A DNA stretch of 64,000 nt from Opitutaceae bacterium (lineage in GTDB: Bacteria; Verrucomicrobiota; Verrucomicrobiia; Opitutales; Opitutaceae). Position 1 is the first letter of the stretch; the number at the start of each line of letters is the position of its first letter. Under the pieces are notes generated by a model. That model saw only the letters and a program-made list of their open reading frames with translations. It searched no databases and was not told the origin of the DNA. A program made the translations under genes and the position numbers. The stretch is from positions 1 through 64,000 of the forward strand of contig JAIXWF010000014.1 of the NCBI GenBank assembly GCA_027482185.1, in the 5' to 3' direction. This document shows, piece by piece, positions 57,295 through 64,000 of the stretch.

Positions 57295-60135
57295 TCAGAA
57301 GTCGACGGTGACCGTCGTGACGTACTGCCGCGGCTCGGTGAAGCGGGGCCACGTGTAGCTGTTGCCCTGGTCGGAGCGGAGGTCGAAGACGTTGTTCACG
57401 TTGAGCTGCACGGTGACGAGGCGGTCGAGGACCTTGCGGCGGTAGCTCGCGAAGGGATTCACGAGAATGTAGTCGTCCGTCTTGGTCGGCGGGAGCACGA
57501 CGACGCCGCCCGAGGAAAGGCCGGCGCGGGCCTTGCCGTTGGCGTAGCGCGCGGACGTGCCGAGGGCGAAGCCCTTGAGCCGGCCCTCGGTGAAGGTGTA
57601 GCGGGTCGTGATGTTGGCGGTCTCGCGGCGGACGGCGCGGACGGCGCCTTCGGTGTCGTCGATCAGTTGCTGCGTGACGGCGGTGGCGTCCTCGGGATCG
57701 AGGCCCTGGGCGCGGGCGGCATCCCGGGCGGCGGCGAGGTACGGGCGCACGAGGGGGAAGAATCGGCCGAAGACGACGCGGTTCATCGAATAGGTGGCGC
57801 GCAGCGTCCACTGGCGCGTGAGGTTGATCTGGGACTCGAACTCCCAGCCCTCGGTTTCCTGGTCGCGGTAGTCGCCGGTGCCGAGGAGGCGGTTGTTGGC
57901 GGGGAGGAGCGCGTTGAGTTCGGTTTGGGCGCCGGCGCTGAGGCCGAGGGCGTTGTTTTCGGCCGTGGTGAAGAAGCGGGTGACGGTGGCGTTGATGCGG
58001 TCGTCGAGGAAATTGAAACGGAGGCTGAATTCCTTGCCCTCGCCGGTGCGGGGCAGCCGGGGGCGGCCGGTGAGCTCGATGCTCACGCTGTCGGTGAAGA
58101 GGGACGACTCGAAATAGCCGAAGCCGAGCGAGAGCCAGGGCAGGGCGTGGAAAACGCCGCCGTAGGTCTGGTTGGTGGCGTAGCGGCGGTTGAACGGCTC
58201 GTAGGGCACGTTGTAGCCGGCGGCGTTCGGGATCGGCTGGTTCTGCAGGTCGACGAGCACGGTCTCGCCGGTGGCGGCGACAGTGACGGGCGCGCGGTTG
58301 CGGTTCTGGCGGAAGTAATCGCGGCTGATGCCGGTGCTGGTGCGGAGGCGGCCGCTGAAGAAGGAACCGATGGTGGTGAGGTTGCCGGAGCCGAGGGTTT
58401 GGTCGAAGCGGGTCTGGCCCGTGCCGCTGCGCCAGAAGCCGGTGACGCCGGGGACAACGCGGAGGCGGAGGGCGTCGTCGCTGTTGCCGTCGGCGAGGTA
58501 GTGGATCGGGTTGACGACGTTGTTCGCGAAGGTGGCGGCGGCGCCGGTCAGGCCGCGGCGCGCGATCTCCTCGCGCGCGAGGGCATAGGCGTAGGTGTCG
58601 AGGTAGTTCTGTTCGTGCCGGTAGTTGGCGCCGGCGACGGCGCGGAAAGTCGATTTCCAGAACGGCAGCGGCGTGTCGTAGACGAAGGAGGTCCGCCAAC
58701 CGAGGGCCTTGTTGCCGTCGGTCGTATACGTGGGCGCGTAGACGAGGAAGAGCTGTTCGAAGCGCGGGTTGGGGACGGTGGCGCCGGGAATCGTCGGGTG
58801 CGGGAGGACGCGGTTGACGTCGATGAAGACGGCGCGGGCGTTCATGCCGAGGGCGCCGGCGGCGGAGTAGGTCTGGAGCCGCGTCGTGTCGTCGACCTGG
58901 CCGTTGTGCGCGACGAGGAAGCGCAGGTTTTCGCCGAACTGGTGGGAGAGTTCGATATTGTAGGCGTGGAAGTCGGTGTCGTGGCGGTTGTCGGGGCCGC
59001 CCCAGTCCTCGCCGTCCGGATACACGCTGTACGGGATCGTCACGAGGGGAATGCGGCGCGGGTTCTGCGGGTCGGTGCCGGTGGCGACGGTGGCGCCGGT
59101 GAGGAGGGTGGAGGTGCGGTACGTCGTCGTGGCGGTCGACTGCATGTCGAGGAGCACGCCGCCCTGGTCGAACCAGACGCGGGTGTTGCCCGGCGCGGCG
59201 ATGCGGCGCATGCCGACGCCGTTGACCTGGACGCCGGGGGCGACGGGATCCGCGTCGGCGGCGTTGGTACCGGTGCCGCGCACGTAGGCGGCGGTGGCGT
59301 CGTTGAGGTGGAGGGAGCTCTGGTTGTTGCGGGTGGAGCCGCCCTCGTAGTTCAGGTCGAGGCGGGTGCGGCGGTGGGAAAACGGTTCCCAGCGCAGGGC
59401 GGCGGCGAAGCCGCGGTAGTCGCGGCTGGCGCGCTGGCGGAACTGCTCGACCTCGGAGTTGAGGGCGTTGAAGCGCAGGCCGAGGCGGGGGGCGAGGGGT
59501 TGGTTGACGTCGACCGAGTAGCGCTGGGTGCCGTAGGAATCCATGCGCACGGTCGCGCTCGCGGCGCGGCGGAAGGTGGCGCGCTTGGTGGAAACGTTGA
59601 TGATGCCGGTGGGGTCGACGTCGCCGTAGGCAAGGCCGCCCGGACCGCGGGCGAACTCGATGCGCTCGGTGTTGTAGGTGTCGGCGGGGAGGAACCAGGG
59701 GAAGCCGTCGCGGAGCTGGCGGATCGAGGGCACGCCGCGGAAGCTGATCTGGTTGCCGGAACGCGAGCCGACCGGCGCGCCGACGGTGCCGGAGTCGTTG
59801 AAGATGTTCTCCGCGCCGACGGCGAACTCGACCGCGCCGAAAAAGTCGTTGAGCGCGAGGTCGGACATCAGGTCCGCGGTGAAGACGGAGATGGAGTTGG
59901 GCAGATTCGCGAGTTTCTCGTTGGTGCGCGTGCCCGCGAGGGCGGACGAGGCGGCGTAGCCTTTGTCGTCGCCGGAGTTCACCTCGAACGGGGAGAGAAC
60001 GACGGTCTCGGCGTTGGCGGGGACGGCGGATTTTGCGGCCGGCGCGGCGGCGGCCGGAGCGGCGGGAGCGGACTGCGCGACGAGACCGGCGGGCACGCAG
60101 AGCGGCAAAACCAGCAAGGCAATGGGGGTTCGCAT
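57295..60135 (-). CDS. TonB-dependent receptor (large, plug/barrel type)
   Basis: The 946-residue outer-membrane receptor has a signal peptide (~1-22), an Ala/Pro-rich stretch and the VVLSPFEV stretch before the plug. The plug reads NLPNSISVFTADLMSDLALN, RGVPSIRQLRDGFPWF and RIEFARGPGGLAYGDVDPTG, and the C-terminal strand is QYVTTVTVDF. It has no STN domain. The LSPFEV segment is typical of Opitutaceae receptors. It probably imports an oligosaccharide or a metal complex, and the esterase-like and oxidoreductase genes beside it favour a carbohydrate. The ATG at 60135 gives the signal peptide; the longer frame beyond it belongs to the opposite context. Confidence 0.92.
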   Translation of the reverse strand: MRTPIALLVLPLCVPAGLVAQSAPAAPAAAAPAAKSAVPANAETVVLSPFEVNSGDDKGYAASSALAGTRTNEKLANLPNSISVFTADLMSDLALNDFFGAVEFAVGAENIFNDSGTVGAPVGSRSGNQISFRGVPSIRQLRDGFPWFLPADTYNTERIEFARGPGGLAYGDVDPTGIINVSTKRATFRRAASATVRMDSYGTQRYSVDVNQPLAPRLGLRFNALNSEVEQFRQRASRDYRGFAAALRWEPFSHRRTRLDLNYEGGSTRNNQSSLHLNDATAAYVRGTGTNAADADPVAPGVQVNGVGMRRIAAPGNTRVWFDQGGVLLDMQSTATTTYRTSTLLTGATVATGTDPQNPRRIPLVTIPYSVYPDGEDWGGPDNRHDTDFHAYNIELSHQFGENLRFLVAHNGQVDDTTRLQTYSAAGALGMNARAVFIDVNRVLPHPTIPGATVPNPRFEQLFLVYAPTYTTDGNKALGWRTSFVYDTPLPFWKSTFRAVAGANYRHEQNYLDTYAYALAREEIARRGLTGAAATFANNVVNPIHYLADGNSDDALRLRVVPGVTGFWRSGTGQTRFDQTLGSGNLTTIGSFFSGRLRTSTGISRDYFRQNRNRAPVTVAATGETVLVDLQNQPIPNAAGYNVPYEPFNRRYATNQTYGGVFHALPWLSLGFGYFESSLFTDSVSIELTGRPRLPRTGEGKEFSLRFNFLDDRINATVTRFFTTAENNALGLSAGAQTELNALLPANNRLLGTGDYRDQETEGWEFESQINLTRQWTLRATYSMNRVVFGRFFPLVRPYLAAARDAARAQGLDPEDATAVTQQLIDDTEGAVRAVRRETANITTRYTFTEGRLKGFALGTSARYANGKARAGLSSGGVVVLPPTKTDDYILVNPFASYRRKVLDRLVTVQLNVNNVFDLRSDQGNSYTWPRFTEPRQYVTTVTVDF

Positions 60136-60206
60136 GGGGCTAGGAGCTTCACAGGTGAGGACGATCCCGATACGCGTCAAGCAACCCGCCTTCCCCGGAC
60201 GGAGGT

Positions 60207-62324
60207 TCAGCCGGCGGTCGCGCCGCGCGGGTCGATTTGGCGGAGCTGTTTGGCGGCGAGGGCGCGGTAGCAATCCGGCAGATCGAAGCTCCGCAGCACG
60301 TCGGGGATGATCCCGGAGAGCGGCCAAGCGTAGCTCTCGTGCCGCGCGAGATCCTCGTAGCTGGTGAGCGCCTGTTTCAACGTGACCTGCACGACGTGGG
60401 CGGAGAGCAGGGCCGCGAAGGTCGCGGGCAGCGCGCCCCAGCCGCGGGCAACGAGGTGGATTTCGGCGTGGCCGGCGGCCTGCAGCCAGTTGAGCACGCG
60501 GAGGACGTCGTGGGTCTTCTGGCCGACGTAAGGCGAATCCAGCATCAGGCCGTGGACCGCGTAGAAGTAATCGCTGCCGTAGGGCGCGAGCGCGTTTTGG
60601 CCGGCCGTGGTCGGCAAAGATTCGCCGATGCCGCGGACATCGCACGCGTACACGGCGGAGGCGGGCTCGGCGCGCATCAGCTCCGCGAGCAAAGGCTCGG
60701 CGCGGAGTTCGGCGTCGGCCGACTGGTGCGCGATATAGAGGAGCGCGCGGGGCGTGCCGCGGGGCGGGCGCGAGACGAGGTCGACGTCGCTCAAGCGGTA
60801 GACGAGCGCGTGGATGCCGGGCTCGGTCTCGACGGCGTAGGTGGCGGCGAAGCGCTTCGGGTAACGGCGGCCGGACGACGGGCGCAGAATGCGGTAGTCC
60901 GGCGCCGCGGCGAGCGCGGCATCGGGAGCGGGCAGGCGCAGGGCGGCGGCGACGGCGCGCGAGAGAGCGGCGCCCTCCATGCGGCCCCGTGCGGCGGCAA
61001 ACTCGAGCGCGCGCGCGCGCGTGAACGACCCGACGGTGGCCGGGGCGTCGGCGCCGACCTGGCCGCGCGGCGTGCACTGGAGCGTCGCGTCTTTTTCGAA
61101 GGTCAGCGCGGGCTCGCTCGCCGGCGCGGCGGAGCCGGTGTGGCGTTTGAACCAACCGTACATGGCTTCACGGTTGGCGCGGTGGTAACCGTGGGTGTCG
61201 GGGCCGATGAAGAGCCCGAGGTTCTGCTCGGCGCCGAGCAGACGGTAGAGGTGCTGCAGCCGGCCGTGGGCCTGCTCGAGACCGCGGGCGTCGAAGAAGT
61301 CGCGTTCCTGTCCGAGCAGGAGCACGGGACGCGGTGCCATGGCCGCGATGAAATCGGCATGGTCGAGGCCGAGCGCGAGGGCGCGCGGCGGGCATTGCTC
61401 CGTGTCGGCGGGCAACTCGTTCTCGAGATTGCGCCGGAACGTGGTCACGAAGCAGCTCGGCGCGGCCATGGTCCAGCGCGGCTCGAGCGCGCAGAGCCAC
61501 GTCGCCTGCGTGCCGCCGCCGGAGTTGCCGGTGACGCCCACGTGCCGCGGGTCGACTTCGGGCCGGGTGAGCAGGTAGTCGAGGGCGCGGATGCCGTCCC
61601 AGGCCATCCACGTGCCGATGAACTCGCCGACGAGGAACTGCTGGTTGCCCACGTGCAGGTGTTCCTGCGTGCCGATGCCGTGTTTCGGTTTCAGGTCGGG
61701 ACCGACGCACTGCAGCCGCTCGCCTTGGCCGACGGGATCGAAGATCAGGCAGACTTGGCCGAGGCGCGCGAGGCCCTGGGCAAAGGCCTGGTAGGCTTCG
61801 GCGGCCTTGCCGTTGGCGGAGTGGCCGCAGGTGCCGACGATGCCGGGAAAGGGGCCGCGGCCCTTGGGCACATAGAGATTGGCCGTGACGGGAAAACCGG
61901 GACGGCTTTCGAAGATCACGTTTTCGATGCGGTAGGTGTCGCGCTCGACGATGCCGGTGACGCGGGCGTTGAGCGGCGTTTTTTCGGGCAGCGGCCCGAA
62001 GCATTGGCGCACCTTTTCGCGGACCTCGCGCACGTAGGCTTCGGCGTCGGCCTTGGTGCGCAGCGCGGCGCGGCGGGCGTCGGCGGCCTGCTCCACGGCG
62101 CGGAGCCGCGCGACGTAGTGCTCCTGGACCATGCGGCCGAAGCGGTTGAGCGGCGCGAGTTCGGGCGGCGCGGCGGGGGCTTTGGGGGCGGGGGCCTTGG
62201 CGGCGGCCTCGGCGGCGAGACCGGCAGTGCCGCCGAGGGAGAGACCGAGGGCGCCGAGACCGGCGCGCTGCAACAACGTACGACGCGTGACTGCCGGGGA
62301 CGCCGGCCGGGGGCTCGAGGACAT
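60207..62324 (-). CDS. Tat-exported alpha/beta hydrolase, acetyl-xylan-esterase-like
   Basis: The 705-residue protein has a Tat signal (TRRTLLQRAGLGALGLSL). The first half is an alpha/beta hydrolase domain with the nucleophile elbow GVTGNSGGGTQATWL and an AP_RPVLLLGQERDFFDARG region. The second half looks like another alpha/beta hydrolase-like part (LLYIAHQSADAEL, VYACDVRGIGESLP) lacking an obvious second nucleophile. Such secreted hydrolases deacetylate xylan or other plant esters. ATG 62324 is preferred over 62339. The gene follows the cytochrome-propeller gene and precedes the TonB receptor in the same direction. Confidence 0.82.
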   Translation of the reverse strand: MSSSPRPASPAVTRRTLLQRAGLGALGLSLGGTAGLAAEAAAKAPAPKAPAAPPELAPLNRFGRMVQEHYVARLRAVEQAADARRAALRTKADAEAYVREVREKVRQCFGPLPEKTPLNARVTGIVERDTYRIENVIFESRPGFPVTANLYVPKGRGPFPGIVGTCGHSANGKAAEAYQAFAQGLARLGQVCLIFDPVGQGERLQCVGPDLKPKHGIGTQEHLHVGNQQFLVGEFIGTWMAWDGIRALDYLLTRPEVDPRHVGVTGNSGGGTQATWLCALEPRWTMAAPSCFVTTFRRNLENELPADTEQCPPRALALGLDHADFIAAMAPRPVLLLGQERDFFDARGLEQAHGRLQHLYRLLGAEQNLGLFIGPDTHGYHRANREAMYGWFKRHTGSAAPASEPALTFEKDATLQCTPRGQVGADAPATVGSFTRARALEFAAARGRMEGAALSRAVAAALRLPAPDAALAAAPDYRILRPSSGRRYPKRFAATYAVETEPGIHALVYRLSDVDLVSRPPRGTPRALLYIAHQSADAELRAEPLLAELMRAEPASAVYACDVRGIGESLPTTAGQNALAPYGSDYFYAVHGLMLDSPYVGQKTHDVLRVLNWLQAAGHAEIHLVARGWGALPATFAALLSAHVVQVTLKQALTSYEDLARHESYAWPLSGIIPDVLRSFDLPDCYRALAAKQLRQIDPRGATAG

Positions 62325-62403
62325 GCGGACGCCATTCACGGCCGCGGGCGCGGACGGCGGCGAGGATTTTCGCGCGGGCCCGGCGGCGCGGGCGGCGGCG
62401 GCG

Positions 62404-64000
62404 TTACTTCAACGTGCGCAGGTAGAGGACGAGCGACTCGACCTGCGTGTCGTTGAGGACGCCGGCGAAGCTGGGCATGGCGTATTCCCCTTTTTCGAAG
62501 CCGGCGGCGATCTTGGCCGAGGGCTCGAGGATGGCTTCGCGGAGGTAGGCGGCGTCGACTTTCACCTTCGTCGATTTGCCGCCGATGAAGACATTGCGTT
62601 CGGAACCGTAGAGCCCTTTCCACGGCGGGCCGCTGCGGACGATGGCGGGATTGAATTCCTCGGCGTGGCAGGCGACGCAGGCGAAGAGCTGCGCGAGCCG
62701 GCGGCCCTCCTCGACGGTGGCGGGGCCGGCGGCGACGGCGGCGACGGCGGCGCGGGGCGTGAGATCGACGGCGAGTTCGCCGAAGCCCTCGGCGCGCGGT
62801 TCGAACTTCGCGAGTTCGTACGGCGTGGTGTAGGCGTTTTCCTCGAAGGCAACGCCGTCGGCGGTGGCGAGCGACCAGCCGATGCGCAATTGCTGGACGG
62901 GCTTCATCCCGGGGACGCCGACGAAGACGCTGCGGCCGTCGGCCGAGACGTAGGCGGAACTCGGCGTGAGCGAATCCTGGCCGGGTTTGCCGTCGGATTT
63001 GTATTGGGGCGAGCCATACTTGTAGGTGCGCTGGTAGCCCCAGGTCTGGAGCGAATAGCTCGCGGGATCGGCGGCCTTGGTGCGGTCGAGCGGGACTTCG
63101 AACCGGAGCAAAACGCCTTGGTCCATCGGCACGACCTCGCGCGGGACCGTGACCGGCGCGCCGGTGTAGCGGACGCGGCCGAGGCCGCCGGCGACATCGA
63201 GGACGTTGCCCCAACCGAGGACCTGGAAACCGGCGAGGTAGAGTTGGCCGTCGGCGGGATTCACGCTGCCGTGGAGCGGAGGGTATTCGAAGGCTTTCGT
63301 GAGGCTGACGACGGCGGCCTGCGGGCGGGAGCCGCGTTCATTGCGCAGGACGCGGAAGAGTTCGGGTTTGTTGAAACCGATGTGGACGAGGCCGTCGTTG
63401 AGCGGGCCCATTTTCGCGCCGACGAGCCAGACCTGGGACGTGGCGGAGGCGTTGACGGCGTGGGGAATCCACGTGAGCGGATCGGCGATGGGCGCGGGGT
63501 ATTTCTCCTTCGGAATCGTGCCGCCGAGGAAACCGTAGAATTGGCGGTCGCGCACGATGTGCAGCGGCGTCGAGGGAATGTATTGGCCCTGCTGGTCGCT
63601 CGACGTGATCAGGCCGGTGCGCGGGTGGACGGCGATGTTGGGTTGGCGGAAACCGTAGCCGAGCACGGTGGCGGTGCGGCCGTCGGCGGAGATGCGGAGG
63701 ACGCTGCCGTTGTGTTTGCCCTCGAGTTCCTGCTGGCCGCCCTTGGCGATGATGAATTCGCCGCCGGGCGCGAGGCGGAGGTTCGAGGGAAACTCGCGCA
63801 TGTCGGCGGTTTGCCCGAAGACATTGGAAAACAGCTCGTGGCGGTCGGCCTCGCCGTTGCCGTCGGTGTCGCGCAGGCGCCAGATGCCGTTTTTGTCGAA
63901 GACGAAGATTTCGCCGTCGCGAATCGCGACGTTCATCGGCTCGTGCAGGCCGGACGCGAAGCGGCGCCAGATCACCTGGCCGGAATTGCCCGCGAGGCCG
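62404..64000 (-). CDS. Beta-propeller c-type cytochrome protein (partial, 5' end outside the window)
   Basis: About 530 residues are visible and the frame continues past the right edge, so the N terminus is missing. The visible part is a six-bladed-propeller-like region of the PVC-type glucose/sorbosone dehydrogenase group (GNGEADRHELFSNVFGQTAD, SNLRLAPGGEFIIAKGG, HGSVNPADGQLYLAGFQVLG). A C-terminal c-type cytochrome follows (CVACHAEEFNPAIVRSG, with a MPSFAG Met-ligand region). Such proteins oxidise sugars or related compounds and pass electrons to haem. The substrate is not known. It opens a minus-strand run with the esterase-like protein and the TonB receptor. Confidence 0.85.
   Translation of the reverse strand, partial: GLAGNSGQVIWRRFASGLHEPMNVAIRDGEIFVFDKNGIWRLRDTDGNGEADRHELFSNVFGQTADMREFPSNLRLAPGGEFIIAKGGQQELEGKHNGSVLRISADGRTATVLGYGFRQPNIAVHPRTGLITSSDQQGQYIPSTPLHIVRDRQFYGFLGGTIPKEKYPAPIADPLTWIPHAVNASATSQVWLVGAKMGPLNDGLVHIGFNKPELFRVLRNERGSRPQAAVVSLTKAFEYPPLHGSVNPADGQLYLAGFQVLGWGNVLDVAGGLGRVRYTGAPVTVPREVVPMDQGVLLRFEVPLDRTKAADPASYSLQTWGYQRTYKYGSPQYKSDGKPGQDSLTPSSAYVSADGRSVFVGVPGMKPVQQLRIGWSLATADGVAFEENAYTTPYELAKFEPRAEGFGELAVDLTPRAAVAAVAAGPATVEEGRRLAQLFACVACHAEEFNPAIVRSGPPWKGLYGSERNVFIGGKSTKVKVDAAYLREAILEPSAKIAAGFEKGEYAMPSFAGVLNDTQVESLVLYLRTLK

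Noticed and set aside
1-64000. tRNA, rRNA, tmRNA genes and prophage
   Set aside because: Reading both strands by eye I saw no cloverleaf with a CCA end, no rRNA signature stretches, and no integrase, capsid or terminase proteins. A tRNAscan-SE run would settle the tRNA question.

Overview
The window is GC-rich DNA, by eye about two thirds G+C. It looks like a chromosomal segment of a Verrucomicrobiota bacterium, most likely of the family Opitutaceae. That placement is an inference. It rests on three TonB-dependent receptors (two with the LSPF-x-V stretch before the plug), planctomycete/verrucomicrobial-type DUF1549/DUF1553, DUF1501 and PSCyt1 proteins, Tat-exported Gfo/Idh/MocA and esterase proteins, and Verrucomicrobia-style intergenic repeats. 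No rRNA, tRNA, CRISPR array, phage or insertion-sequence transposase was seen.

Layout. 0-3.7 kb is a repeat-rich accessory patch: the end of a GH43-like propeller protein, an FAD oxidoreductase cut short exactly where a ~310-bp interspersed repeat begins, and a translationally coupled nucleotidyltransferase/small-protein pair resembling a toxin-antitoxin locus. Three good copies of the repeat lie here, and a decayed copy lies at 11.7 kb. 3.8-11.7 kb is a cell-surface signalling and uptake operon (ECF sigma, FecR, TonB receptor with STN domain, PHP-like secreted protein). 12.5-19 kb holds a DUF1549/DUF1553 cytochrome, a DUF1501 protein, a PSCyt1-LRR cytochrome and a class B acid phosphatase lipoprotein. 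19.5-25 kb has a second TonB receptor, a lone OppA-type lipoprotein, a coiled-coil membrane protein with a clear terminator, a small conserved-looking ORF and a structured RNA candidate with its own terminator.

25-32.4 kb is an assimilatory sulfate locus. cobA-cbiX-cysI (minus) supply siroheme and sulfite reductase, and diverge from cysH-cysD-cysN and an Rrf2 regulator (plus). 33.5-47.9 kb is one long minus-strand nitrate assimilation operon. In transcription order it holds a cytoplasmic NrtA-like (NasS-like) protein, nrtA, nrtB, two nrtC/D ATPases, an alginate-export-type porin, ferredoxin-type nitrite reductase, a CysJ-like flavoprotein, a fused DmsB-DmsC electron-transfer protein and the molybdopterin nitrate reductase. 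A divergent LysR gene faces it. The sequence as a whole fits outer-membrane entry, ABC uptake, reduction to nitrite and then to ammonium. cysE, at 49 kb, would link sulfide to cysteine. 50-64 kb holds PhoH, a DUF6580 membrane protein, an intact FAD oxidoreductase, a Gfo/Idh/MocA protein, a secreted NUC1-type nuclease, a third TonB receptor, a Tat-exported esterase-like protein and a partial propeller-cytochrome protein.

The most unusual signal is a set of degenerate short-period repeats with a mostly 7-bp unit. Examples are TTGAGAG, TGAAAGT, CGGAGAC, GGATTGC and GGAGTTT. They fill most convergent gene junctions, often as inverted pairs. They have also entered coding sequence in frame, above all in the nitrate operon, where the 21-bp superperiod yields heptapeptides such as LSTLNSQ and SGLRSPN.
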